A stretch of 64,000 bases of DNA, from positions 586,043-650,042 of the forward strand of contig RQSC01000028.1 of NCBI GenBank assembly GCA_013416795.1. Reading direction: 5' to 3'. Below are positions 19,257 to 29,900 of this stretch, piece by piece. Both the position numbers and the translations under genes were made by a program. Numbering within the stretch: the first letter of the stretch is position 1; each line of letters begins with the position of its first letter. Under the pieces are notes generated by a model. That model saw only the letters and a list, made by a program, of their open reading frames with translations, was not told the DNA's origin and ran no database searches. Source of the DNA: Prasinococcaceae sp. CCMP 1430. Lineage: Eukaryota; Prasinodermophyta; Palmophyllophyceae; Prasinococcales; Prasinococcaceae.

Positions 19257-19786
19257 TGTAGTAGTCTTTCTGTGATTCTGTCCCTCCGATCGCTCGAGGC
19301 GCGCTCCGCGCGCCTCGCTCGCGAGTGTTTCGGGCGCGGAAACCTCTATCAAAACACGGACAAAAACTTCCGCAAGCTGCGCGGCAGTTTCCTTCATTCC
19401 TCCCTTCCTTCCGACTCAGATCGGACGTTTTATCGACTTTCGTTCGCTTTTGTTGAACGCTTTGAGCCGAGCGCGAACGCGGCCGCTCCGTCGGCGCGTT
19501 CCCCGACCGACGCCGAGCCGCGCCCACCGGCGGGGAGGGCGATGCGTGTGCGCGCGCGTGGGCGTGTGTGCGCGTGCGCGTGTGCAATGCGGGGCGCCGC
19601 GGGGTGCGAGGGGCGGCGACAGGCGCGGCGGGAGGAGGGACGGGGCCCCACCCCCTCGGCGGGGAGTGCGTGTGGACGCGGAGACACACACACACATGGT
19701 ATGTACAAGCGATTCGTAGCTACTGTACACGCAGTGTACACGCGCCGCGGCGAGGGCGCCCGGCGCCGGCGAGGCGGCGGGCGCGG
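19257..19786. other. Intergenic, GT-rich
   Basis: No supported gene. Alternating purine-pyrimidine GT/GC runs occur at 19545-19600. A weakly similar third copy of the TRP-like segment may lie at about 19316-19370 on the minus strand (VRVLIEVSAPET), but it is too short to be certain. Confidence 0.35.
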
Positions 19787-20872
19787 CTACAGGCCTGCTC
19801 GCTCCCTGAGCCGCTCCCGCGCGCGCGCTGCGCTGGCGGCTCCGCCCGGGCCGCCCGCGTACGCGCCCGCCCACACATCCTCTGCGCCGTCCCGCGCGGC
19901 GGTGTTGTGGCGCCTGTCGCTGGGCGCCCGCGCCGAGAAGGTGTGCCCGCCGCCCGCGTGCACCCACTCGCCGGCCTGCATCGCGTCCCAGCAGCGCTCG
20001 CACACCACGAATCTCGCCGCGCCACCCGCGCCCGCGGCGCAGTCCTCGCACGCGTATCGGTACTCGCCCTTCAAGTCATGAGGAGCACCGCGCACGCGCC
20101 AGGTGTTGGTTGGTCAGCACTCAGCACCCAGCACACATGACCCCGTGGGTGGCATGCGCGCCCACCTCGGCTGCCTGCTGGCTGCGCGCACCTTGGGTGC
20201 GTCCGCCCTGCCAGACCAAAGGCGCTCCTGACCGGTCTCCATGCGCCCGGAGCAGCGGCTGCACGCGTCCACGTCACGCACGCCGGCGCCGCCGCCTGCG
20301 CCTGCGCTCGCCTCAGCTCGCCGCATTCCTGCCTCGCGCCTCTGAACGGCCTCCCCCAGACGCTCGGCGGCTGCGTGGCAGCGCGCGCGCGAGCTCTCGC
20401 TGCTCGGGTCCCGCAGAATGAGCTCTGCCGCAGCCTCGTCGAGCGCCCCCGCGAAGCCCGCAGCGCCGAGGAGGGCCTCCGCTGGCGCACCGCCGCCGCC
20501 GAACGCGCGAAGCGCGCGATCGAGGCGCGCGTTGGCCTTCCTCACGCTGGCGTACTTGGGCTCCGCGTGCGCGCGCGTCGCGCCGTTGCGCAGGACGGTG
20601 CATAGCGTCCGCGCGGCGTCGTCCAGGGCGTCAGCGCTCGCGCGCGCCTCAGCAGCGCCCGCGAGCATCGCATCGATCGCCAGCTCGATAGCCGCCGCGT
20701 CCGCAGCGCCAATGCCGTGACACGCCGCTGCGAGCGCGGCCGCATCCTCGAGGTGCGCTCTCGGACGCTCCCAGCTCGCGCCCCCGCCAGCACCCGCGCG
20801 CGCGTAGAACGGCCGCCCGCTGTCGGCGTCGAAGTACTCCTCCCAGGCGCCGCTGCTGCCCCCCTCGGCCAT
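19787..20872 (-). CDS. WW-PUB domain protein with C-terminal zinc finger
   Basis: Exon 1 is 20872-20192 and exon 2 20068-19787, joined in phase 0 by a GTGCGC...AG intron; about 320 residues. Residues 5-35 form a WW domain ([14 protein letters not shown], then SWERP). Residues ~90-165 match a PUB domain ([47 protein letters not shown]), which in PNGase and UBXN6 binds the C-terminus of p97/CDC48. Cys pairs in [17 protein letters not shown] and [10 protein letters not shown] plus a later His form a zinc-finger-like end. The combination suggests a CDC48 adaptor in protein quality control (inference). An alternative donor 41 bp upstream would break the frame. It is divergent from the FKBP gene, 114 bp away. 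Confidence 0.65.
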
Positions 20873-20986
20873 CGCGCCTCCTGCGGCGCTGCGGCGACCC
20901 AACGCGGCGCGGCTGCGCCTCGCGCGCGCCGTGCGCCCGCGCGCGCTGACGGCTCCTCTTCCGCGCCGCCGGCCGGCGCAGGCGGC
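20873..20986. promoter_or_regulatory. 114-bp divergent promoter region
   Basis: The WW-PUB and FKBP start codons face away from each other across only 114 bp of CG-rich sequence. No TATA-like element is seen. A shared promoter is inferred from spacing. Confidence 0.35.
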
Positions 20987-21739
20987 ATGACGGGGGGCAT
21001 GGCCGGCATGGCCGGCGGAGATCCGATGGAGCAGCTGCGCGCGATGGGCATGGGCGACGCCGCCGAGCTGCCGCCGGAGCAGGAGGTCGGCGAGGAGCGC
21101 GAGCTCGTGTCGGGGGGCATGCTCAAGAAGAAGCTGCTGGCGAGGGGCGAGGGCTACTCGACGCCCGAGAAGGGCGACGAGGTGACCGTGCACTACACGG
21201 GCCGCCTCACCGACGGCACCAAGTTCGACAGCAGCGTCGACCGCGGCGACCCCTTCGTGTTCACCGTGGGCGTCGGCCAGGTGATCAAGGGCTGGGACGA
21301 GGGCGTGGTGTCCATGCGCAAGGGCGAGAAGTGCCTGCTGACGTGCGCGCCCGACTACGCCTACGGCGCGCGCGGCTCGCCGCCCACCATCCCGGCGAAC
21401 GCCACGCTCGAGTTCGAGGTGGAGCTCATCGCCTGGAAGAGCGTCAACGACCTCAACGGCGACGGCACGGTCGTCAAGAGGGTGGTGCGCGAGGGCAGCG
21501 GCTGGGAGAAGCCCAAGGACCTCGACGAGGTGGAGGTGGCCTACTCGGTGGCGGGCGCCGGCGGCGAGCGGGTGGTGGCCGAGACGACCGCCGAGTTCTC
21601 GCTCGCCGACGGCCACCTGTGCGCCGGCCTCGCGGACGTCGCGCGCAGCATGAAGCGGGGCGAGCGCGCGCTGGCGACGCTGAGCGGCGCGGCGCTCGCG
21701 CCGGCGCCCCGGACGCGCGCCGCCGCAGACGCTCGCTGA
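20987..21739 (+). CDS. FKBP-type peptidyl-prolyl isomerase
   Basis: Starts [20 protein letters not shown], a Gly/Met-rich leader seen in some multi-FKBP cochaperones. A complete FKBP domain spans residues ~45-150: [60 protein letters not shown] and [14 protein letters not shown], with the active-site aromatic residues kept. A second FKBP-like unit (residues ~165-240) has [12 protein letters not shown] and [14 protein letters not shown] but then ends in a short Ala/Arg tail. FKBP62/FKBP52-type proteins have more FKBP repeats and a TPR domain, so this may be truncated or lack a downstream exon. It catalyses proline cis-trans isomerisation. Overlapping minus-strand frames are shadows. Confidence 0.85.
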   Translation: MTGGMAGMAGGDPMEQLRAMGMGDAAELPPEQEVGEERELVSGGMLKKKLLARGEGYSTPEKGDEVTVHYTGRLTDGTKFDSSVDRGDPFVFTVGVGQVIKGWDEGVVSMRKGEKCLLTCAPDYAYGARGSPPTIPANATLEFEVELIAWKSVNDLNGDGTVVKRVVREGSGWEKPKDLDEVEVAYSVAGAGGERVVAETTAEFSLADGHLCAGLADVARSMKRGERALATLSGAALAPAPRTRAAADAR

Positions 21740-21812
21740 CCGGCGCGCGCTGAGTGCGACCGCGCCCCAAACGCCAAGTCCCTCTCAGAGCAGGCGACGA
21801 CGCTGCGCACGC

Positions 21813-23402
21813 ATGGCAGCGGCGGCCGCCGAGACGGGCAGCAACGCCTTCGGCGAGGCGTTCGCTGACGCGCTCGCGAGGTCGCTCGTGCCTGGCGACG
21901 CCAATGTGCACGCGATGGTCGCGGCGTTCGGCGCGCCTGCAGCTGCGGCGTCGACCGGCGGCGCGCCGTACGCTCCGTTTGTTGACGCGCACGCGCTCGT
22001 GTCGAGGTAAGCTGCGCCACACTTGCGTGTTCAGATACAGCCTCGTCCCCACGCTCGCTCGCTCCCTCCTCTATCTTCGCACCGCTGACACGCCCGACTG
22101 GCCGCCTCCAGGGGCGTGCTCGGTAGCGGCTCAGCGGCATCGGTGACCCTATGCGCGCTTGGCAACGGCACGGACGCCCCCATGGTGGCGGTCAAGCGGC
22201 TACACGCCGACGCGCGTCGCTCGCGCGAACTTCGCACGTCCCTCGCCGTCGAAGCTGCCGCGTTGCGATCGTTGCTTGGCACGCCGGGTGTTGTGGGCTT
22301 CCTCGGCGTTGCACTTGAGGAACACGTCCCACGTGAGGTCATGGATGGCAGCGAGGTGCAAACGTCGCTAGTTCTCGTCATGGAGGCGTGGGGTGGCGGT
22401 GGCACGCTGCGCTCGCAGATACTGAACTGCATGTCAGGCCGCACCCGCTACTGCGGCGCAGACGCCGCGAGGTGGGCCGCGCAGTCCGCGCGGGCCATTG
22501 CAGACATGCACGCGCGATCGATTGCGCACAGGGACATCAAGCCTGCCAACATTGTGCTCGGAGTACCACCAGGCGCCGATGGAAAGACAAAGAACCTCAG
22601 ATGCAAGTTGACCGACCTCGGGCTCGCGAGGTGCCTGCCCCGAGCTGGCGCTACCGTAGCGCCCGGCACTGCCGGGCAGCACGCCGACCAGACGTGGAGC
22701 GCGAATGCGGATCTTCCCGTGATGGACGGCACGCACCCTTACATCTCGCGGGAAGCGGCAGCTGGCGGCAGCTACGACGCGGCAGCAGCAGACGTTTTCG
22801 CGCTTGGCGTGACGTTGTACGAGCTCTTCGCGATGGACCTACTCGGAGCGGCGCGCGTGGACGTTGCGGACCCCGACTTCCTCGAAAAGTGGCTGCGTGC
22901 CGACAACCCTTGGCGTCCACGGATACCGCGCGAGGTACCTGCGCCCGTGGCAAGCGTCATCCGCAAATGCTGGCTTCCGTCGCCCTCGGAGCGCCCGTCG
23001 GCTGAGGAGGTCGCGCGCGCGCTTCAGGCCTTCTCCTCGTCTGTTGACGCCGGGGAGGTGGAATTTGTTGGCTACCTAGCCCAGCAGCAGCCCTCGTGGC
23101 TCGTCACTGCCGCCAGCGCCGCATTCGCGACGCTCACTTCTTCGAGCACGTGGAGCTACCTCCTGAGCGTGTGCGGGCTCAGCTATTGCCTTCCTGGCGG
23201 GGCGAGCAGCTCCATCAGAGGCTCCATCGGCGCCGATGGTTCCATGCGCTCCACCTACTCGGCTCTGGAGGAAGAGGAGGAGGGAGTGCGTTTCGAAGAC
23301 ATCGGCGATGTCGAGTTTGCCGGGAGGGGCTCGGAGTCAGAGGACGAGCTCGCACCGCTCTCGCCCGCGCGACTCGAGGGAGGCATGCCAAGGGGCTTTT
23401 AA
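21813..23402 (+). CDS. Protein kinase with DLG in place of DFG
   Basis: Exon 1 (21813-22006, donor GTAAGC) and exon 2 (22112-23402) join in frame to about 494 residues. The kinase core shows GVLGSGSAASVTL (glycine loop), VAVKRL (ATP lysine), MEAWGGGGTLRSQI (hinge), AHRDIKPANIVL (catalytic loop, near residue 200) and LTDLGLAR (metal-binding motif, near residue 232). Then come GTHPYISREAA (APE-like) and DVFALGVTLYELF. The DLG variant is known in active kinases. It is a Ser/Thr-type kinase by catalytic-loop Lys. The C-terminal ~130 residues contain a moderately hydrophobic stretch and an acidic tail (EEEEEGVRFEDIGD). Substrate unknown. Confidence 0.85.
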
Positions 23403-23464
23403 AAAAAATGCGGAATTGGATTTGTGTCGACTGGGCGCTTGTCCTTGCGCTCGCGCTCGCTTTG

Positions 23465-24711
23465 TCAGTCCTCGCCGAAGAGGGCGTGCGCGAGGGGCGC
23501 GGCCATCAAGCTCACGAGCTCGGCGGGCTTGTCCACGTGAACGTTGTGGCCCGCTCCGCGCAGCAGGTGGTGCGTTGCGTGCGGCGCCGCGACAAGCCTC
23601 GCCACGTCTTCAGGACTCCATCGATCTGCGCAAAGCTCCGCCTGGACGACATGAAAGTCCACACCTGTGCCCGTACCCTCAAGCAGGGGCCAGTAGTCCG
23701 TGTCGAAATAAGAGTCCAGCATCTGCCCTGCGCCCTCGACATCGATGCACCAGCGCAGCGGCGGCGGTCGGGCACGCGCGCCGTCCTTCGCAGGCTCCGC
23801 CCCGCCGCCCGCCGCCCACTCGTCGGCTGGCACGGCCTCGAGCGAGCCGCTCAACCATCGACCAGTCTCCGCGCCAACACCCGCTCCCTCCAGCTCCACC
23901 ACAGCACTCTCGCGCGTGGGAAATGGCCCAGGCACCTTTCGCAGCGTAGAGAGCACCTTCACGGCGTCCCCGGCGAGCGCCGATGCCTTGCCGGGCACGG
24001 CGTCGAGCACCCAAGCCTGGCGCAGCGCGCCCTCGTCGCCGGTGCCGCTCGCACGCTCCTGTGCCTGCGCAGCTGCGTATGCGAGCGTTGCCTTGCCACC
24101 GAGCGAGTGGCCGACGAGCACGCGCGGTGAAGCCCCGAGCGCCGCGAACGTGCGGCCGAAATCGGCGGCAGTCGCTGCCAGGTCGTGCGGTGGCGCCCAG
24201 CCGCCGCCCGAGCGGCCGTGGTTGCGCATGTCGAGCAGCATGCCACGCACGCCGGGATGGGGGAGGCCCGATCGCGCGGCCTCGGTGAGCGCAGCGGCGA
24301 GAGTCGCCTGCGGGGGCGTTGGTGACAGCAAGCGAGGAAACAAGAGGGACGGACGGTCAGCGGGTGCGCAGGTCGGCTGGCACACGCGCGCGCGCGCGAC
24401 CCGGCCGGAGCGCTGCGCACCTTTGCAAATGTGCGCAGGTTGAGGCCGCGTCCGAACACGCCGTGTACGAACGCGACGCACGGCAAGTCCGACTTCGACG
24501 CCGGAGCAGTTGCCCCAGGGGGCACGATGCAGAAGTCGTCCGTCGCGAGCACGCTCTTTGGCGCTGCACCTGCGCTTGCGCCTGCTGCAGCCACTGCAGC
24601 GGCGGCAGCCGCACTTGTCGACGCTATCGCGCGTGCGCGAGCAGCGGCCTTGGCGCCTGCGAGGGGAGGAAGAGGACGAGGAGGATGAAGACTACGATTG
24701 CGCAACGACAC
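23465..24711 (-). CDS. Alpha/beta hydrolase, ABHD11-like
   Basis: Exon 1 (24711-24421, donor GTGCGC) and exon 2 (24307-23465) join in phase 0 to about 377 residues. The N-terminus is Arg/Ala-rich and suggests organelle targeting. PCVAFVHGVFGRGLNLRTFA carries the HG oxyanion motif; RGMLLDMRNHGRSGG is the DxRNHGxS motif typical of the ABHD11 group; LVGHSLGGKATLAYA holds the nucleophile Ser in G-H-S-L-G-G; GAGHNVHVDKPAELV near the end supplies the catalytic His. ABHD11 is a mitochondrial serine hydrolase in other eukaryotes; substrate here is unknown. An insertion with EPAKDGARARPPP separates the cap and the core. Confidence 0.8.
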
Positions 24712-24748
24712 CGGAGGAGTCAGACGATGATGGCCTCGGGCTGGACGA

Positions 24749-25687
24749 CTAACAAGCGCGATGACAGCGCACTGCTCTTGCAGCGACCGCCTCTGACGTC
24801 GCCGCCTGTGCCGCCTTCGCCGCCTTCGCCACCTGCGCCGCAGCCTGCACCGCCACAGGCACCGCCTGCTCCTCCTGCGCCGTCTTATCCTCTTGCGCCG
24901 CCTGCGCCTGCGCCGTCAGGGGCGCAGCAGCGGGCGTCGCCTCCTGCGCCGCAGGAGACGCCTCGGCGGGCGCTGCGGCGGGCGCTGCAGCGGGCGCTGC
25001 AGCGGGCGCTGCAGCGGGCGCCTCAGCGGTCGCCTCGGCGGTCGCCTCGGCAGTCGCCTCGGCGGTCGCCTTGGCGGTCGCCTCGGCGGGCTCCTCAACG
25101 GTCGCCTCGGCGGGCTCCTCAACGGTCGCCTCAGCGGGCGCCTCGGCGGGCTCCTCAACGGTCGCCTCGGCGGGCGCCTCGGCGGACGCCTCAGCGGACG
25201 CCTCAGCGGGCGCCTCGGCGGGCGCCTCGTCGGGCGCTTCGTCGGGCGCTTCGTCGGACGCCTGGGCGGGCGCCTGAGCGGGCGCCTCAGCGGGCACCGC
25301 GGCCACTTCGACACCTGTGAGCCACTTCGTTTCGGCGGCCTGCGCGTCCATGATGCGCGCGACGAGCTCCGCCTTACTGCCTCCGACCTTCAGCTTGCGC
25401 TCACGCAGCATGCCCTTCAGTATCCCCACCTTGAGCTTGTAGAGCGACTCGACGGTGTGCTTGGTGGAGTCGGCCGTGGCCGCCGCGCGCACGGCTGCGC
25501 GCGGGGGCGGGCGCGGAGCCGCGGCGTTCGCGCGCGCAAAACCGGGAATTATTTGGGTGTGGTAGAAGGGTTTGTGAGTTTGGAATGGTTTTTTGATGGT
25601 GCCTGCGGCGACCCTTGCGCGGGGCGCGGGGCGCGCGACTGGAGGCGCCACTGCTGGCCGCGCCCGGTGCGGGCGGGGCAGCGCCAC
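24749..25687 (-). CDS. SAP-domain protein with Ala/Glu/Pro repeats
   Basis: About residues 80-118 read VESLYKLKVGILKGMLRERK and LKVGGSKAELVARIMDAQ, a clear SAP helix-turn-helix, which usually binds DNA or chromatin. From residue ~130 onward the protein is made of degenerate EAPAEA/EATAEA/EEPAEA units, produced by a 9-to-12-bp DNA repeat at about 24950-25300. The N-terminal 75 residues include an AT-richer segment (25545-25610) that translates poorly and may be an intron or untranslated leader, so the true start is uncertain. SAP domains also occur in plastid transcription proteins; no targeting call is made. Confidence 0.6.
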   Translation of the reverse strand: MALPRPHRARPAVAPPVARPAPRARVAAGTIKKPFQTHKPFYHTQIIPGFARANAAAPRPPPRAAVRAAATADSTKHTVESLYKLKVGILKGMLRERKLKVGGSKAELVARIMDAQAAETKWLTGVEVAAVPAEAPAQAPAQASDEAPDEAPDEAPAEAPAEASAEASAEAPAEATVEEPAEAPAEATVEEPAEATVEEPAEATAKATAEATAEATAEATAEAPAAAPAAAPAAAPAAAPAEASPAAQEATPAAAPLTAQAQAAQEDKTAQEEQAVPVAVQAAAQVAKAAKAAQAATSEAVAARAVRCHRAC

Positions 25688-25888
25688 TCACTGCGCCCGA
25701 GGTCTGGCTCGCTGGCAGCAATTTGACCGCTGTTTCGGGCCGAGTTTTCGCACGCGCGCGCACAAACAGCCTCCGCCGGCGCGTCGGGGCTACACTTGGA
25801 TGCGGTGCTCGTTATGCTCAGCGAGCGCCGCAGCGCCGGGGGCAGTGCTGAACGCCTGCTGCACAGCAGCTGAGCGCAGGCGTGGGAA

Positions 25889-26710
25889 CTACTGTCCACT
25901 ACCCCATGCCATGTTCTGCGTCGGGGGCGGAACGTCTACCTTGAAGTGCGCGATCAACGCGTCGACCTTGCGCGAGAGTTCGTCGATCTTGTTGGCGTTC
26001 TCCTCGGCCTTCTTAATCTGCGCGGTGTCGCCGCGAACGCGCTGGCGCTCCCTGAGCAATCCGACGACTTCGTCCACGAGCTCGCTCTCGCCGCCCCATC
26101 CTGGGCACACTGGCTCCCCGAAAGCTCCGCCGCCCACGCCGTCGCAGCCGCAACCGCCTTTGCCGGGCGAGTGCGAGCGCACACGAGTCAGTGAGCGCGA
26201 GTGAGCGCGTCGCGGGCATCGCGTAGGCGCGGGGGCGTTTGCAAGCGCACGCTTGTCAGCGACATGGAATCTGGGCCTTGGCGCGTGCGCGTATGCTCAT
26301 GCGGCGTCGAGCGCCACGTACGCGTGTGCTCGACGCCGGCGAGCTCGCCGTATGGGAGGCGCTTGACCGACGAGCAGCACATGTTCTTGCGCGAGACCAC
26401 CAGCTCCTGCGAGACGCGCGAGTCAGCACGGGCGCACAGCGCACGTTCGCCGCGCTCTCGCGCCCGCTGGCGCGCACGCACGCGCGCATGCACGACTGGA
26501 GCGAGCGCCACGCGCACGGCGTGCCTCAGTCTCGAGGGAGAGCTTCACGGTGTCCCAGAGAATACAGCCAAAACACGGGATGCCGCAGCTAACGAGCGCA
26601 ACCAGGCCCTTGATGATGGGTTCCCAGTTGCTCGTGAGGTCATACTCGCGCACGGGACCGTCGCTCGAGCCCAGCGGCGCCGGGCGTGCCGTCACAACGG
26701 ACTGCTGCAT
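25889..26710 (-). CDS. Small one-TM protein of a protist-specific family
   Basis: Three pieces fit one gene. Exon 1 (26710 to about 26545) reads YDLTSNWEPIIKG and LVALVSCGIPCFGCILW, a single membrane helix. Exon 2 (26406-26322, donor GTACGT) reads ELVVSRKNMCCSSVKRLPYG and ELAGVEH. Exon 3 (26157-25889) reads GCGCDGVGGGAFGEPVCPGW, ELVDEVVGLLRERQRVRGD, TAQIKKAEENANKIDELSRK and stops. The KR-PYGEL, GCGCD and RGDTAQI blocks recur in a family of small protist proteins of unknown function that I recognise by pattern only. The exon 1-2 junction does not resolve with a canonical GT donor in phase, so that boundary is approximate. Confidence 0.5.
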
Positions 26711-26977
26711 GCCGGCGGACGCACTGCGCTCCGGCGCGCTCCGTTCGCGCCGCTGTGGCCGCTGCGGCGCCCGCCGCTGCCGCGCGCATCATCGCCACCA
26801 TCGCCGCTACTGTGGTCTCGCGTGCCGCGCTCGCGCTGTGCCACAGTGGAGGCTCTGGGCTGGAAATTTCAAAGCGCATTCGGTGAAATATGAGAAACTA
26901 CGTAAGTGTATGTGTATCAGATGAAAAATGTTTCACTGCGTTTATTACCATGCCCGGGCTCACGAGAAGCCTCATCG

Positions 26978-29900
26978 TCATTGCAGCGGGTGTCCGCCCT
27001 CGCCACAGTCGACGGTCCTATTCGCAGCGGCGCTGGCGGCTTGCAGCGGGTCGTCAGGCGCCTGCAACGGATCTTGAGCCGCACTGCCATCATCAGCGCC
27101 GCCGCCCGCGGAGCTGGCGGGCGTCGCGGCTCCCTCGGCGGCCTCCTCGGGTGGCGGCGTGTCGGCACGAGTTGCGGTTGTCTGGGGCGTCTCGCCAGGC
27201 ATGTCCTCGCAAGCAGCGTCAGCCGCTTCGGTTGTGGCAAGGTCGGCGCTCCCTGGCTGCACCTCAGCAGCATTCTCCACCGCCTCTTCAGCGGCTCGTC
27301 CCACACGGTCAACAGGGACGGCCCTCGCAGACACATTGGCACGCGCGGCGGTCGCGTCGGCGACATTCTGCAGGGCCGATCGCGCAACATCCTCGGGAGC
27401 CGGCAGCGCGAGCGTGTGGGTGCTTCCTACGAGCGCCGCCGCACCACCCGATTGTTCCCGCGCAGACGCAGGCAGGAACAGCGCGTGATCCGCCCCCGAG
27501 TGTGCAGCCCACACAGCCGACGCCGCCAACTTCTCGCGCACAACATCGGCGAAGGCGCCCTCGGCCGACAATAGGCGGATGACATCCACCGCGAGCGCCC
27601 TGACCACAAGCACGTCTGCCTCGGCCTCGTCCGAGCCCGCACCACCTTCGCCGCCCTCGCCCTCGCTCAGAAGGTCGAGGAGAACTTCGAGCAAACCCGC
27701 GGCGACGCACTGCTGCACGAGCGCGTCGCGTCGCGCGTTCGCCGAAGGGAGAGCGCGCGAGAGCGCCTCAATGGCAAGCGATGCCGCTGCCGTGCCCTTG
27801 CCGATGCACGCTTTCAAGCGCGCGGCAACGCCCGCGCAACCTGCCAGCGCCGAGCGCGCCGAGTCTCCCGATGCCACAAGCTGGTGCACCAGGCGCAGCG
27901 CAGCACCCTCGACGCTCGACATTCTCGCGCTCGTGTCCGTGTCCGTGGGGAGCAGCGCCACAATCCTAGGCACCTTCCCCAGCATTGCGAGGTGCTCTCC
28001 CACAGTGGGGTACGAGCGAATGAGCAGCGTGGCGGCATTCGAGACGAGCACGGCGTTGCTCTCTGTCTCACCACCGACGTCGCTGGCACCCGACATGAGT
28101 GACTCTCCGCGTGCCTCGAAGTAGTCGAGGAGGGCCTCGGCGGTGCGCTTTGAATCGCGCAGCGCGAACGCCGGGTCCTTGACGAATAGGCGCACGAAGA
28201 TGCCACCGACATACAGCTCGCCAGGGATGACGTATGCAGTGCCCACCGCGGCCTCGTATGCTTCGGCGCGCTCACGCTGCGACGCCACCTGGGCAGTGCA
28301 CGCTGCCAGCAGACGCGTGCTCGCGGAACAGGCAAGTTCGCGCGACCAGACTAGCGCGGGTGTCTCGGAACGCGAGGCCAGTGACGAAACAACACCCGTT
28401 TCGTCGTCTCGCAGAGCGTCGACGAGCGCCTGAGGAAGGTGCGCGCGGACCATGGCACACGCACGCTCTCCGTGTACCCTCTCGCGCAACAGCTTGCTTA
28501 GGAGCACCGTGTACGGCTGCATCAGCCTGTCAGGCAGCAACGAATGCTTCGGCCTGTCGGCACTCGCCTGCAATGGCAGTATCGACGCAAGCACGTAAAG
28601 GATGCCGCCGCCGAGCGCACTCTCCTTGGCGACTGTCGCCGAGTCGGCGACGAGCGAGAGGGCATGCGCACTCAGCTCGCGCGCGGCCTCCGTACCCAGC
28701 AAGGTGAGCTGGAAGATGCGGCGCACGATGGGTGCGAGCGCCTGCGGCGCACCCGGCCGCGCGCATGCCGCTGCGACGACCCGGAGTGCCGCCTCGGACG
28801 TACCGACCGCATCTGCCCCTGCCGCAGTGGCCTCTTCGGCTCCGGCCAGCAGCCATGGCTGTAGCATCGAGAGCTTAAGGCTCGCCATGCTCGCTCCGGG
28901 CGACGTCGACGCCACTGCAATCTGTGCGGCATTCAGCGACGCCGAAGCGCGCGCGTGCGCACGCGCATCGCCCGCGTCGGCCTCCACAGCGCAGTTGGAC
29001 GCGTACTCTAATGCCGTACCGGCAAACGCCACAGGATTCGCCAGCGTCGCGGGCTTTTCGTTGTACACACGGACGTACACACCGCCGACGACAAGTTCGT
29101 CCTTGAGCGCATCGAACTTGAACGAAGCGTGCTCCGCCAGGTCATAGCCTTCCTCGCCAGGTTCAACAGCGATAGCCTTGTCGAGGTGCGACTCGAGCTC
29201 GGCGCGCATGCGCGAGTTCCAGAGGATAGTACACGTCTCGATGGACGATGTCAGGATACCCATCACCTCGGTATGCTCGCCACGAGCAAGCAGACGCGCA
29301 ACGCCAGGAGTAAGGAGCGCTGTCACCACGCTCGCGTTGACTTTGGCCTCGGGTGTATTCGCGGCGGCACCGAGGCAGCCACACAGGCGCGCGAGCACCT
29401 CCGAGGCACGAAGCGCGAGCTCGTTGCGATGGCGCTGCACGTTGGTGGGCACCCCAGGGCCCATGCGCGCACTGCCAGCGTCGGCGGGCTTGCCAGTGGC
29501 GGCATCCACTGCGATCACCTGACCAGCCGTACCTGGTGCGGGCGCGCCCGGAGCGACACGCGCGTTGCTAGCCCCTTGATCGAATGAGTTGCGCTGTACA
29601 GGCTTGCTCGGATTGTCTGGTGCATCAGTGTCGTCCGGGCGCGACTTTTCTGTGTCGCCCTCTTCCTTCAGTGTCGCATCGTAGCGAAGCATGAGGACCA
29701 AGCAGCGGAAGATGAGACCCGCGCGTGCAATCGCGCCCTGCATGGCGGGAGCCGCGCAGAGGTTGCCGCAAGTACGCAGCGCTGCATCGCAGCACAGCGG
29801 CGCGTCACCTAGCCGCGTGCAGCGCACCACGTCGCGCACGACTGCGTGCGCCTCAACGTCGAATGCGTCGCGCGCGCTTGCCAGCGCCGCCAATCCCGCC

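Noticed and set aside
20876-21616. Minus-strand continuation of the WW-PUB ORF over the FKBP gene
   Set aside because: Antisense of the FKBP domain; Arg/His/Leu-rich translation typical of high-GC shadows. The gene starts at 20872.
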